Shown piece after piece: positions 33,467 through 42,162 of a DNA stretch of 64,000 nt (positions are counted from its first letter, which is position 1; every line of letters starts with the position of its first letter). The notes under the pieces were generated by a model. It did not search any database, was not told the origin of the DNA, and was given only the letters and a program-made list of their open reading frames with translations. Location of the stretch: positions 248,001 through 312,000 of the forward strand of contig NZ_QXDC01000002.1 of the NCBI RefSeq assembly GCF_003550065.1, in the 5' to 3' direction. Source of the DNA: Hephaestia caeni. GTDB taxonomy: Bacteria; Pseudomonadota; Alphaproteobacteria; Sphingomonadales; Sphingomonadaceae. The position numbers and the translations under genes are program-made.

Positions 33467-33550
33467 TTGCGAGTGATTCTCAAGGAAATCCGCGGTTGAC
33501 GTAACGCGTGGCCGTCCCCATCTGTCCAATCGGAACGAATCAGTCTGATT
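33467..33550 (+). promoter_or_regulatory. suf operon control region: Fur-like box and AATCAG-T-CTGATT palindrome
   Basis: TTGCGAGTGATTCTCAA (33467-33483) looks like a Fur-type box. TTGACG (33496-33501) is a good -35. AATCAG-T-CTGATT (33538-33550) is a perfect 13-bp palindrome ending 17 bases before the Rrf2 start, a natural place for autorepression by the Rrf2/IscR-like protein. Iron plus Fe-S status would then both feed into the operon. The assignments are motif-based inferences. Confidence 0.5.
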
Positions 33551-33567
33551 TGGTCAGCAGAGACACT

Positions 33568-34092
33568 ATGCGCCTTTCGAGCCTCGCCGATTATGCGATC
33601 GTTATCCTCAGCGCCGCCGCGCGCCGGTGCGGTGCGCGCGGGCGGCTGAACGCGACGCTACTCGCCGAGGAGACGGGCGTGCCGCTGCCGACGGTGCAGA
33701 AGCTGGTCAGCAAACTCTCGGCCGCGGGATTGATCGAGACGCTGCGCGGCACCGGCGGCGGCCTCCGGCTCGCGCGGCCGCCGGCGACGATCAACCTCGC
33801 CGACATCATCGAAGCCGTCGAAGGCCCGATCGCGATGACGACGTGCCTCGAACAGGGTCGCGCCGATTGCTGCATCGAGGAGAATTGCCGCGTGAAGCCG
33901 CATTGGGGCATCGTCAACGAGGCGGTGCGGGGCGCGCTCGCGGAAGTGTCGCTGGCTTCGCTGTCTTCCTTTCCCGGCGCCGGGCGGCATTTGGCTGCGA
34001 AGCCGCCATTGGCGGATCGCGCCGCGCCCCCTTCGACGCTTTCCCGACTGAACCCCGGTCTGCGCCGGGGCGGCACTGTAGGAGTCGCCTAG
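33568..34092 (+). CDS. Rrf2/IscR-family regulator of the suf operon with an extended C-terminus
   Basis: 174 residues from ATG 33568; the longer frame from 33508 crosses the operator region. The winged-helix domain MRLSSLADYAIVILSAAARR..LAEETGVPLPTVQKLVSKLS with GLIETLRGTGGGLRLARPPA is typical of SUF-system Rrf2 regulators. CLEQGRADCCIEENC supplies the three-Cys [Fe-S] ligand set (near 92-106). The conserved part ends at about residue 138 (VSLASLSSF), where relatives stop. The following about 36 residues (PGAGRHLAAKPPLADRAAPP and on) are rich in Pro/Arg and come from DNA with a CCCCGG-tctgcg-CCGGGG hairpin, so the tail seems to be recruited repeat/intergenic DNA. The gene lies 3 bases before sufB. 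Confidence 0.88.
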   Translation: MRLSSLADYAIVILSAAARRCGARGRLNATLLAEETGVPLPTVQKLVSKLSAAGLIETLRGTGGGLRLARPPATINLADIIEAVEGPIAMTTCLEQGRADCCIEENCRVKPHWGIVNEAVRGALAEVSLASLSSFPGAGRHLAAKPPLADRAAPPSTLSRLNPGLRRGGTVGVA

Positions 34093-34095
34093 ATC

Positions 34096-35559
34096 ATGGC
34101 CACCCGCAACGCAGAGGCGCTCGCCGCCGTCAGCAAGAAGTACGAGTGGGGCTTTTCGTCCGACCTCGAACAGGAATTCGCGCCCAAGGGGCTGAGCGAG
34201 GATACCGTCCGCTTCATCTCCGCGAAGAAGGGCGAGCCCGAATGGATGCTCGACTGGCGGCTCAAAGCGTACCGGATGTGGCTGGAGATGGAGGCGCCCG
34301 ATTGGGCCAGGCTCTCGATCCCGCAGATCGATTACCAGGACGCTTATTATTACGCCGAGCCCAAGGTAAAGCCGACGCTCAAGTCGCTCGACGATCTCGA
34401 TCCCGAGATCAAGCGCACCTATGAGAAGCTCGGCATTCCGATCGAGGAGCAGAAGGTGCTCGCCGGTGTCGAGGGCGCGCGCAAGGTCGCGGTCGACGCG
34501 GTGTTCGACAGCGTCTCGGTGGCGACCACTTTCCGCAAGGAACTCGCCGCGGCGGGGGTGATCTTCCTGTCGATCAGCGAGGCGGTGCGCGAATATCCCG
34601 AGTTGGTGAGGAAGTGGCTCGGCAAGGTCGTGCCGCAGCGCGACAATTATTTCGCGACGCTCAACAGCGCGGTCTTTTCCGACGGCACCTTCGTCTACGT
34701 GCCCGAGGGCGTGCGCTGCCCGATGGAGCTTTCCACCTATTTCCGCATCAACGCCGAGAATACCGGCCAGTTCGAGCGCACGCTGATCATCGCCGACAAG
34801 GGCGCCTATGTCAGCTATCTCGAAGGCTGCACCGCGCCGATGCGCGACGAGAACCAGCTTCACGCCGCGGTGGTCGAACTGGTCGCGCTCGACGATGCCG
34901 AGATCAAATATTCGACCGTCCAGAACTGGTATCCCGGTGACGAGAACGGCAAGGGCGGTATCTACAATTTCGTCACCAAGCGCGCGCTGTGCGCGGGGAC
35001 CAACAGCAAAGTGAGCTGGACCCAGGTCGAGACCGGCAGCGCGATCACCTGGAAATATCCGAGCTGCGTGCTCTCGGGCGACGGATCGGTGGGCGAGTTC
35101 TATTCGGTCGCGGTCACCAACAATTTCCAGCAGGCCGATACCGGCACCAAGATGATCCACATCGGCAAGAACACGCGTTCGACGATCGTGTCGAAGGGGA
35201 TCAGCGCAGGACGTTCGGACAACACCTATCGCGGGCTGGTGCGCGTGAATGCGGGCGCGGAGAACGTGCGCAACTTCACCCAGTGCGACAGCCTGCTGCT
35301 CGGCGACCAGTGCGGCGCGCACACCGTGCCGTATATCGAGGTGAGGAACCCGAGCGCGCAGATCGAGCATGAGGCGACCACGAGCAAGATCAGCGACGAC
35401 CAGATGTTCTACGCGATGAGCCGCGGGCTCGACAGCGAGGCGGCGGTGGCACTGATCGTCAACGGCTTTGCCAAGGAGGTGCTCCAGCAACTCCCGATGG
35501 AGTTTGCCGTCGAGGCGCAGAAACTGCTGGGGATCAGTTTGGAGGGGAGCGTGGGGTGA
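34096..35559 (+). CDS. sufB: Fe-S cluster assembly scaffold protein SufB
   Basis: 487 residues, the core scaffold subunit of the SufBCD complex in the cytoplasm. It begins with [20 protein letters not shown] and carries the parallel beta-helix core [40 protein letters not shown] and [20 protein letters not shown]. In the C-terminal region are [20 protein letters not shown] (the Cys region implicated in cluster assembly) and [20 protein letters not shown]. Its stop overlaps the next gene by one base. It is the second gene of an eight-gene suf operon. Confidence 0.97.
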   Translation: MATRNAEALAAVSKKYEWGFSSDLEQEFAPKGLSEDTVRFISAKKGEPEWMLDWRLKAYRMWLEMEAPDWARLSIPQIDYQDAYYYAEPKVKPTLKSLDDLDPEIKRTYEKLGIPIEEQKVLAGVEGARKVAVDAVFDSVSVATTFRKELAAAGVIFLSISEAVREYPELVRKWLGKVVPQRDNYFATLNSAVFSDGTFVYVPEGVRCPMELSTYFRINAENTGQFERTLIIADKGAYVSYLEGCTAPMRDENQLHAAVVELVALDDAEIKYSTVQNWYPGDENGKGGIYNFVTKRALCAGTNSKVSWTQVETGSAITWKYPSCVLSGDGSVGEFYSVAVTNNFQQADTGTKMIHIGKNTRSTIVSKGISAGRSDNTYRGLVRVNAGAENVRNFTQCDSLLLGDQCGAHTVPYIEVRNPSAQIEHEATTSKISDDQMFYAMSRGLDSEAAVALIVNGFAKEVLQQLPMEFAVEAQKLLGISLEGSVG

Positions 35560-35888
35560 TGCTGTTTCCAACTAAAGAGAAGGTTGAACGCGAGATTGAT
35601 GCGCTCTTGACTCGGTTCGAACGAATCGAAGCGCGAGCTCAGGCTAATGTTGAAGAAAGCAATAAATTCGCATCATTGCTCGGCCCAAATGAGATCGCTG
35701 AGACGCTGCTACGCAACACGCAGTCCATCATTCACAATTTACACGAAGCCGGCGCCCAAGCACGTTTCGGCCTGCGTCCGATCCGCTCGATTGCGAACGA
35801 TCTTCCAGCAGTTGCCAAGGTTGCTAGCCAATACGCTGGGCTACTCGACAATATGGATTTCGCTCGAAAAGCAGGTGAACGCGCCTAA
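35559..35888 (+). CDS. Hypothetical low-GC protein inserted between sufB and sufC
   Basis: 109 residues starting at ATG 35559, overlapping the sufB stop by one base (TGATG); GTG 35556 is an alternative start. Its own TAA overlaps the sufC ATG (TAATG), so it is translationally coupled on both sides. The protein is mostly helical: KEKVEREIDALLTRFERIEA, NEIAETLLRNTQSIIHNLHE and PAVAKVASQYAGLLDNMDFA, with heptad-like hydrophobic spacing and no Cys. The base composition is clearly more AT-rich than its neighbours and rare codons (TTG, ATT, AGA, GGA-type) are used, a sign of recent acquisition. No family is recognised. Its place in the operon suggests an accessory role in Fe-S assembly or simply a passenger. 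Confidence 0.75.
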   Translation: MLFPTKEKVEREIDALLTRFERIEARAQANVEESNKFASLLGPNEIAETLLRNTQSIIHNLHEAGAQARFGLRPIRSIANDLPAVAKVASQYAGLLDNMDFARKAGERA

Positions 35889-36733
35889 TGCTCAAAATCG
35901 ATAACCTCCACGCCGAAATCGACGGCAAGGAAATCCTCAAGGGGCTCAACCTCGAGGTGAACGCGGGCGAGGTGCACGCGATCATGGGGCCGAACGGCGC
36001 GGGCAAGTCGACGCTCGGCTATGTGCTCGGCGGGCGGCCCGGATATGAGGTGACGGGGGGCAGTGTGATGTTCCATCCCGCTCGTCATGCCGGCCTTGTG
36101 CCGGCATCCGCCTCGCCTCAGGCGGAAGCGCTTGCGGATAAGCAGACCCCGGCACAAGGCCGAGGTGACGACCATGGCTGGGTCGATCTGTTGGAACTCG
36201 AACCCCACGAGCGCGCCGCTTTGGGGCTATTCCTCGGCTTCCAGTATCCGGTCGAGATTCCCGGCATCTCCAACGTCCAGTTCCTGCGCGAAGCTTTGAA
36301 CAGCCAGCGCAAGGCGCGGGGCGAGGCACTGCTTTCGGGCGGCGAATTTCTCAAGCTCGCACGCGCGCAGGCGGATGGGCTCGGAATGGATCAGGAGATG
36401 CTCAAGCGCCCGGTCAATGTCGGCTTTTCGGGCGGCGAGAAGAAACGCAACGAGATGGTGCAGATGGGGATCATCGCGCCCCGCTTCGCGATCCTCGACG
36501 AAACCGACAGCGGGCTCGACATCGACGCGTTGAAGGCGGTGGGTGAGGGCATCAACCGCATCATGCGCGCGCCCGACAAGGCGGTGCTGCTGATCACGCA
36601 TTACGAGCGGCTGCTGGAGATCGTCGCGCCCGATTTCGTCCATGTGCTCGCCGGCGGTCGTATCGTCCGTTCCGGCGGGATCGAACTGGCGCGGCAGCTC
36701 GAGGCCGAAGGCTATGCGCAGGTGGCGGCATGA
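35888..36733 (+). CDS. sufC: Fe-S assembly ATPase SufC with an in-frame repeat insertion
   Basis: 281 residues against about 248 in relatives. The ABC ATPase motifs are intact: Walker A GPNGAGKST (residues 34-42), Q-loop FQYPVEIPGISNV, signature SGGEKKRNE, Walker B FAILDETDSGLDID, and the switch His in LITHYERLLE. Between VTGGSVMF (residue 62) and WVDLLELEPHERAA (98) there is a stretch of about 35 residues, HPARHAGLVPASASPQAEAL and on, absent from other SufC proteins and encoded by a palindromic dispersed repeat (36073-36178). It sits in the loop after the first strand pair and leaves the frame open, so the protein may still work. SufC powers the SufBCD complex. Confidence 0.92.
   Translation: MLKIDNLHAEIDGKEILKGLNLEVNAGEVHAIMGPNGAGKSTLGYVLGGRPGYEVTGGSVMFHPARHAGLVPASASPQAEALADKQTPAQGRGDDHGWVDLLELEPHERAALGLFLGFQYPVEIPGISNVQFLREALNSQRKARGEALLSGGEFLKLARAQADGLGMDQEMLKRPVNVGFSGGEKKRNEMVQMGIIAPRFAILDETDSGLDIDALKAVGEGINRIMRAPDKAVLLITHYERLLEIVAPDFVHVLAGGRIVRSGGIELARQLEAEGYAQVAA
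36073..36178. repeat. Palindromic repeat inside the sufC coding region
   Basis: It contains the hairpin GCCGGC-cttgt-GCCGGC (within CATGCCGGCCTTGTGCCGGC) flanked by CGTCATG, the arm GCCTCAGGCGGAAGC, and a near-complementary closing arm, ACCCCGGCACAAGGCCGAGG then TGACGAC. The outer arms (CGTCATGCCGGCCTTGTGCC and GGCACAAGGCCGAGGTGACG) are imperfect inverted copies. It matches the style of the intergenic repeats elsewhere in this window and is open in the sufC frame. Confidence 0.8.
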
Positions 36734-36745
36734 TGATTTCTTTCC

Positions 36746-36842
36746 GTCATGCCAGCGCAGGCTGGCACCCATGTCTCTCGCCGCGAACGGTGATGACGAT
36801 TGGAACAGAGATAGACTCCAGCCTGCGCTGGAGTGGCGAGCT
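36746..36842. repeat. Dispersed paired-hairpin repeat between sufC and sufD
   Basis: CGTCATGCCAGCGCAGGCTG (from about 36747) and ACTCCAGCCTGCGCTGGAGT (36816-36835) are two hairpins facing each other about 50 bases apart, the same layout as at 50815-50925. It lies inside the suf operon, where it could set the relative level of the upstream and downstream halves. Confidence 0.75.
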
Positions 36843-36847
36843 TGTAT

Positions 36848-37930
36848 ATGGTTGAACTGCTCGAACTTCCTTCGCGGCGCGAAGAAGCGTGGCGCTGGTC
36901 GCGGCTCGATGCGCTACCCGAACTGGCGCGCGCGCGCCACGGGCAGGCCGGAAATGCTGCGCAGCATTTTATCGGATTGGGCGGGCCGCGACTGGTGTTC
37001 GTGGATGGCGTGCTCGATGAGGACGCAAGCGAGCTTGGCCGCGTGTCGATCGGGGCACTCGAGCTTGCGACCGATCATCCGCTGGGGCGGCAGGCGACGG
37101 GCGCCGGCTGGGCGCTGACGCTCGACCGCGATCAGGCGACCGATGGTATCGAGATCGTCCACGTCGCCTCGGGCGGCGCCAACCATCTGCCCGCGCGCAT
37201 CACGCTGGCCGAGGACGCGGTGGCGTCGGTGGTCGAAACCTATGTCGGTGAGGGCTGGGCCAACCGGCTGACGCAGATCGAGCTTGCGCGCTCGGCGCGG
37301 CTGATGCGCTCGGTGCGAATGTTGCAGGGATCGGGCTTCGTCTCGATCCGCGACGAAGCGACGGTGGGCGAGGGCGCGAGCCTCGTTTCGGTGTTTCTCG
37401 GCGCGGGCGGGATGGATTGCCGCATCGACGACGCGATCACCTGCAACGGCGCGGCGGCCTATGCCGAACTGGGCGGCGCGTTGCTGACCGATGGCAACCA
37501 GCGCCAGGAATGCGCTGTTTCGCTGCGCCACGATGCGGTGAATGGGCAGAGCCGGCAGATTTGGCGCGCGGTCGCCAAGGACGTATCGACGGCAAGCCTG
37601 GCGGCGCGCGTCGAGGTGGCGCGCGGCGCGCAGAAGACCGACGGCGAACAATCCTTGCGCGGGCTGCTGCTCGATCGCACCGCGACGATCAACCTCAAGC
37701 CCGAACTCGAGATTTTCGCCGACGACGTCAAATGCGCGCATGGCGCGACCGTGGGCGAACTCGATGCCCGCGCGCTGTTCTATCTCGCAAGCCGCGGCAT
37801 CGCGCCGGCGCGGGCAAGGGGGCTGCTGACGCGGGCGTTCGTCGCCGATGCGATCGATCGGATCGGCGATGAAGCGACCAGGGATGCCTTTTCCGTCGAT
37901 GCCGATGCCTGGCTGGAGAAAACATTGTGA
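36848..37930 (+). CDS. sufD: Fe-S cluster assembly protein SufD
   Basis: 360 residues from ATG 36848 (MVELLELPSRREEAWRWSRL); GTG 36833 would add five residues from the repeat. The beta-helix scaffold half of SufBCD: SVVETYVGEGWANRLTQIEL, VFLGAGGMDCRIDDAITCNG, RAVAKDVSTASLAARVEVAR and the C-terminal LEIFADDVKCAHGATVGELD ARALFYLASRG, which carries the Cys and His (KCAHGAT) conserved at the SufB-SufD interface. The stop overlaps the sufS GTG start by 4 bases (GTGA). Confidence 0.94.
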   Translation: MVELLELPSRREEAWRWSRLDALPELARARHGQAGNAAQHFIGLGGPRLVFVDGVLDEDASELGRVSIGALELATDHPLGRQATGAGWALTLDRDQATDGIEIVHVASGGANHLPARITLAEDAVASVVETYVGEGWANRLTQIELARSARLMRSVRMLQGSGFVSIRDEATVGEGASLVSVFLGAGGMDCRIDDAITCNGAAAYAELGGALLTDGNQRQECAVSLRHDAVNGQSRQIWRAVAKDVSTASLAARVEVARGAQKTDGEQSLRGLLLDRTATINLKPELEIFADDVKCAHGATVGELDARALFYLASRGIAPARARGLLTRAFVADAIDRIGDEATRDAFSVDADAWLEKTL

Positions 37931-39165
37931 CGGGGGTCTCGGCCTCACTTTCGCCTGACCTTTCGGCTGATCGGGCGCTCGACGTGCGCGGTGATTTTCC
38001 GGCGATCCCCGAAGGCTGGGCATATCTCGACAGTGCGGCGACCGCGCAGAAGCCGCGCGTCGTGGTCGACGCGATCACGCGCGCCTATGGCGAGACCTAC
38101 GCCACCGTCCATCGCGGCGTCTATCAGCGCTCGGCGGATATGACGCTGGCCTATGAAGCCGCCCGCAAGCGCGTCGCGGGCTTCATCGGTGCGGCGTCGG
38201 CCGACGAGGTGGTGTTCGTGCGCGGCGCGACCGAGGGGATCAACCTTGTCGCCGAGTGCTGGGCGGGGAAGCAGCTTCGCAAGGGCGATCGCATTCTGCT
38301 TTCGACGCTGGAGCATCATTCGAACATCGTGCCGTGGCAGCTCGTTGCCGAGCGCGTGGGCGCGGCGATCGATGTGGTGCCGCTGACCGGCGACGGCAGG
38401 ATCGATCTTGACGCGATGGCGGCGATGCTGACGCCGGCGCACAAGCTGGTCGCGCTAGCGCATGTCTCGAACGTGCTCGGCTCGGTGCTCGATGCCCGGC
38501 GCGCGACCGAACTGGCGCATGGTGTTGGCGCGAAATTGCTGCTCGACGGGTGTCAGGCGGTGCCTCGGATGGCGGTGAACGTCGCCGACCTGGGGTGCGA
38601 TTTCTACGTCTTTTCGGGCCATAAGCTCTACGGCCCGACCGGGATCGGCGTGCTGTGGGGCAGGGGCGACCTGCTCGAGGCGATGCCGCCGTATCAGGGC
38701 GGCGGATCGATGATTGATCGCGTCAGCTTCGCGCGCACCACTTATGCCCCGCCGCCGGCGCGCTTCGAAGCGGGGACGCCGCATATCGTCGGCGTCGTCG
38801 GGCTGCATGCGGCGATCGATTATGTCGAAGGTGTCGGGCTGGAGCGCATCCATGCCCATGAAGCGGCGCTGGTGCGCGAGGCGCGCGAAGCGATGGCGGG
38901 CCTCAACAGCGTGCGCGTGTTCGGGCCGGAGGAGTCGGCGGGCATCCTGAGCTTTGCGGTGGAGGGGGTGCATCCGCACGACATCGCCACCATATTGGAC
39001 GAAGGGCAGGTCGCGATCCGCGCCGGGCACCATTGCGCGCAGCCGCTGATGGACGCGCTGGGCGTGCCGGCGACCGCGCGGGCGAGCTTCGGCGTCTATA
39101 GCGGCCCTGCGGACGTGGCGGCGCTGATCAAGGGAATCGAACGGGTGACGAGGATCTTCGGATGA
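37927..39165 (+). CDS. sufS: Cysteine desulfurase SufS
   Basis: 412 residues, GTG start overlapping the sufD stop. It is PLP-dependent and removes sulfur from cysteine for cluster building. It shows YLDSAATAQKPRVVVDAI, TYATVHRGVYQRSADMTLAY, STLEHHSNIVPWQLVAERVG, the PLP lysine in VFSGHKLYGPTGIGVLWG, and the catalytic Cys in RAGHHCAQPLMDALGV. The length and motifs are those of group II desulfurases. No sufE gene follows here, so the sulfur acceptor is encoded elsewhere. The stop overlaps sufT (ATGA). Confidence 0.95.
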   Translation: MTGVSASLSPDLSADRALDVRGDFPAIPEGWAYLDSAATAQKPRVVVDAITRAYGETYATVHRGVYQRSADMTLAYEAARKRVAGFIGAASADEVVFVRGATEGINLVAECWAGKQLRKGDRILLSTLEHHSNIVPWQLVAERVGAAIDVVPLTGDGRIDLDAMAAMLTPAHKLVALAHVSNVLGSVLDARRATELAHGVGAKLLLDGCQAVPRMAVNVADLGCDFYVFSGHKLYGPTGIGVLWGRGDLLEAMPPYQGGGSMIDRVSFARTTYAPPPARFEAGTPHIVGVVGLHAAIDYVEGVGLERIHAHEAALVREAREAMAGLNSVRVFGPEESAGILSFAVEGVHPHDIATILDEGQVAIRAGHHCAQPLMDALGVPATARASFGVYSGPADVAALIKGIERVTRIFG

Positions 39166-39626
39166 ACGAAGCACGCAAGATCGTGGTCGAGGAGGTCGAT
39201 GCAGTGGAGGCGCCGCCCAAGGCACGCGTCGAGAGTGCGGCGGAGACGTTCGAGCGCAAACGCGATTATCTCGAAGGCTTCCTCGCGCAGCAGCCGCCGC
39301 CCGTGTCGGGCGGCGAGCCGGGCGGGGCGCTGTACGAGGCGGTAATCGACGCGCTCAAGGAGATCTACGATCCCGAAATCCCGGTGAATATCTATGATCT
39401 GGGCCTTATCTACGGGGTCGACGTTACCGCGGACGGGCATGTCGCGATCACGATGACGCTGACGACGCCGCATTGCCCCGTCGCCGAATCGATGCCGGGC
39501 GAAGTCGAGTTGCGCGTCGGCTCGGTGCCGGGGATCGCGACCGCCGATGTCGATCTGGTCTGGGACCCGCCGTGGGACCCGCAGAAGATGAGCGATGACG
39601 CCAAGCTCGAACTGGGGATGCTGTGA
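39162..39626 (+). CDS. sufT: SufT family Fe-S assembly protein (MIP18/DUF59 domain)
   Basis: 154 residues. The C-terminal 100 residues are the MIP18-like (DUF59) domain: AVIDALKEIYDPEIPVNIYD, LGLIYGVDVTADGHVAITMT, TTPHCPVAESMPGEVELRVG with the conserved Cys, and VDLVWDPPWDPQKMSDDAKL. The N-terminal 50 residues are charged and variable. SufT helps in maturation of Fe-S proteins under high demand. Translation is coupled to sufS. Confidence 0.92.
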   Translation: MNEARKIVVEEVDAVEAPPKARVESAAETFERKRDYLEGFLAQQPPPVSGGEPGGALYEAVIDALKEIYDPEIPVNIYDLGLIYGVDVTADGHVAITMTLTTPHCPVAESMPGEVELRVGSVPGIATADVDLVWDPPWDPQKMSDDAKLELGML

Positions 39627-39726
39627 ATGCCCGCGGGCTTTGAGGAGCTGGAACGACCGCCGCCGAGGGGGTGGGGGGAAGGCAAGACCGCCCCAGCTCC
39701 TCTGCCTTGGGGGCGTGGAGAAGACG

Positions 39727-40083
39727 ATGACCGACGTGAAAACCCGTAAGCGCCCCGCGCCCTTGATGCTGACGCCCGATGCCGAGGCGCGGATCGCGAG
39801 CCTGATGGCCAAGGCGCCCGAGGACGCGATCGGCGTCAAGCTCTCGACCCCGCGGCGCGGCTGTTCGGGGCTGGCCTATTCGGTCGACTATGTCACCGCC
39901 GCCAACCCGATGGACGAGCGCATCGACACGCCGGGCGGCGCCCTGTTCGTCGATGGCGCGTCGATCCTCTATCTGATCGGCTCGACGATGGACTGGACCG
40001 AGGACGATTTCGCCGCGGGGTTCGTGTTCAACAACCCCAATGCGAAGGGTTCGTGCGGGTGCGGCGAGAGCTTCACGGTGTGA
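39727..40083 (+). CDS. sufA: A-type Fe-S carrier SufA (HesB/IscA family)
   Basis: 118 residues from ATG 39727. It carries the three conserved cysteines of the A-type carriers: the first in RGCSGLAYSVDYV and the pair in KGSCGCGESFTV at the C-terminus. It hands clusters from SufBCD to target proteins. The 100-base gap after sufT holds a hairpin (GGAGCTGG near 39645, CCAGCTCC near 39692) of unknown effect. It is the last gene of the suf operon, converging with the carboxylase gene with a 3-base gap. Confidence 0.94.
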   Translation: MTDVKTRKRPAPLMLTPDAEARIASLMAKAPEDAIGVKLSTPRRGCSGLAYSVDYVTAANPMDERIDTPGGALFVDGASILYLIGSTMDWTEDDFAAGFVFNNPNAKGSCGCGESFTV

Positions 40084-40086
40084 GGA

Positions 40087-42012
40087 TCATTCTTCGTTGC
40101 GCTCGACCTGCACCAGCAAGCTGCCTTCGCTGACCTGCGCGCCTTCGGTGGCGGCGAGATCGGCGATGATGCCGTCGAACGGGGCGGTGAGCGTGTGCTC
40201 CATCTTCATCGCCTCGAGCGTGACGAGCTTCTGACCCTTGGCGACGGCGTCGCCCGCCGCGACCGAAACGGCGATGATGCGGCCCGGCATGGGGGAGAGG
40301 ATGGCGCCATCGGTGGCGGTGCCTGAGGCGGTGCCGGATCCGCGGTAAGGGGCGGTGACAAATGCCGCTCCACCATCGAACATCACTGCCGTTTGCCCGA
40401 TGCCGACCATGCCGTTGCGTTCATCTTCCCAATAGGCGCGGAACTCATCCATGCTGTCTGCGAACTCAATGGGCACCCGTTCACCATCAACAGACAGCAC
40501 AACGGTGCGCTGACGATCGGCATTCAAGCGGAATCCCAAAGTTCCCGCAAAGCGGGCCTCATCACCTGGAGAGCAGATTGGCGGATGAAAGTCGTCGTTA
40601 TAGACCGCACGGTCGGCGGCTTGTTGCAACAACGCGGGGCGAGGGCGCGGGGCCTCTATCAGCACATCCTGATGTTCTGCGATAAAACCGGTTGTAACAG
40701 CGCCTGCTTGAAATTCCGGTCTGAGGAGCAGGCGGTGCAGGAACCAGGCATTCGTCTTGACCGGGATGCATTCAACGCGACCGACCGCGTCCGCCAGCTT
40801 CGTAATTGCCTTTTCCCGCGTGTCCGCTGTTGCAATCAACTTGGCGATCATAGGATCGTAGAACGGAGAAATCGTGTCGCCTTGCTCGACGCCAGTTTCG
40901 ATTCGCCCGGCCCCCCGGAACACAAGGTGATCGAGTGAGCCGGTGCTTGGCAGAAATCCCGCGGCCGGGTTCTCCGCATAAAGCCGCGCCTCGATGGCCC
41001 AGCCGTTGATCTTCAGCTCCTCCTGCCGCTTCGGCAACGGCTCACCGTTGGCGACCCATAGCTGCCATTCGACCAAATCCTGACCGGTTATTGCCTCGGT
41101 CACCGGGTGTTCGACCTGCAACCGGGTGTTCATTTCCATGAACCAGATGCGGTCGGCGCGCAGCCCGTCGCTCGCGTCGGCGATGAATTCGATCGTGCCG
41201 GCGCCTTCATAGTCCACTGCTTTGGCGGCGCGGACGGCGGCGGCGCAGACGGCCTCGCGCGTCGCCTCGTCCATGCCGGGGGCGGGGGCTTCCTCGATCA
41301 CCTTCTGGTGGCGGCGCTGGAGCGAGCAATCGCGCTCGAACAGATGGACGACATTGCCGTGGGCATCGCCGAACACCTGCACTTCGATATGGCGCGGCGA
41401 GAGGATGTATTTCTCGATCAGCACGCGATCGTCGCCGAACGAACTGGCGGCCTCGCGCTGGCACGATTGCAGCGCGTCGGCGAATTGCGGCGCAGCATCG
41501 ACGCGGCGCATCCCCTTGCCGCCGCCGCCCGCGACCGCCTTGATCAGCACCGGATAGCCGATCGCATCGGCCTCTGCGTGGAGGCGATCGGGGTTCTGAT
41601 CCTCGCCGAGATAGCCCGGCGTCACCGGCACGCCCGCGGCGATCATGCGCTGCTTGGCGGCGTCTTTGAGGCCCATCGCGCGGATGCTGTCGGGCTTGGG
41701 GCCGACCCAGATCAGCCCGGCATCGATCACGGCAGCCGCGAAATCGGCATTTTCCGAGAGGAAGCCGTAGCCGGGATGGATCGCCTCGGCGCCGGCCTGC
41801 TTCGCGGCGGCGATGATTTTGTCGCCGACGAGATAGCTTTCGCGTGCGGGCGAGGGGCCGATATGGACCGCCTCGTCGGCCTGACGGACGTGGAGCGCGG
41901 CGGCGTCGGCATCCGAATAGACCGCGATCGTGCGGATTCCCATGCGGCGCGCGGTGCGGATGACGCGGCAGGCGATTTCGCCGCGATTGGCGATGAGGAG
42001 CGATGTCAGCAT
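40087..42012 (-). CDS. Methylcrotonyl-CoA carboxylase alpha subunit (biotin carboxylase/carrier)
   Basis: 641 residues from ATG 42012 (MLTSLLIANRGEIACRVIRT). The biotin carboxylase domain fills about 1-445, with the ATP-grasp glycine loop VAGGGGKGMRRVD and EMNTRLQVEHPVTEAITGQD. A BT-like linker follows, then the biotinyl domain at the C-terminus with LVTLEAMKMEHTL (the biotin lysine). Together with the beta subunit at 43174 and isovaleryl-CoA dehydrogenase it fits leucine degradation. A stretch at about 40380-41110 has lower GC and different codon choice from the rest of the gene, as if replaced by recombination with a relative's allele, but the frame is intact. A propionyl- or geranyl-CoA carboxylase role is less likely given the beta subunit. 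Confidence 0.92.
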   Translation of the reverse strand: MLTSLLIANRGEIACRVIRTARRMGIRTIAVYSDADAAALHVRQADEAVHIGPSPARESYLVGDKIIAAAKQAGAEAIHPGYGFLSENADFAAAVIDAGLIWVGPKPDSIRAMGLKDAAKQRMIAAGVPVTPGYLGEDQNPDRLHAEADAIGYPVLIKAVAGGGGKGMRRVDAAPQFADALQSCQREAASSFGDDRVLIEKYILSPRHIEVQVFGDAHGNVVHLFERDCSLQRRHQKVIEEAPAPGMDEATREAVCAAAVRAAKAVDYEGAGTIEFIADASDGLRADRIWFMEMNTRLQVEHPVTEAITGQDLVEWQLWVANGEPLPKRQEELKINGWAIEARLYAENPAAGFLPSTGSLDHLVFRGAGRIETGVEQGDTISPFYDPMIAKLIATADTREKAITKLADAVGRVECIPVKTNAWFLHRLLLRPEFQAGAVTTGFIAEHQDVLIEAPRPRPALLQQAADRAVYNDDFHPPICSPGDEARFAGTLGFRLNADRQRTVVLSVDGERVPIEFADSMDEFRAYWEDERNGMVGIGQTAVMFDGGAAFVTAPYRGSGTASGTATDGAILSPMPGRIIAVSVAAGDAVAKGQKLVTLEAMKMEHTLTAPFDGIIADLAATEGAQVSEGSLLVQVERNEE

Positions 42013-42162
42013 GGGTCCGCCGGGGTAAAGTGGAGAAAGTGGAGAGTGTCGCACGGTTTTGTCCGCTTTGCCGCGAGCGCCCGGAAACGGGGGCGAGGAT
42101 GCGGGCGGGCGATGCTCATGCGGTGATCATAAACCAGATGGGGTGCTGTAGGACAGCGCACG

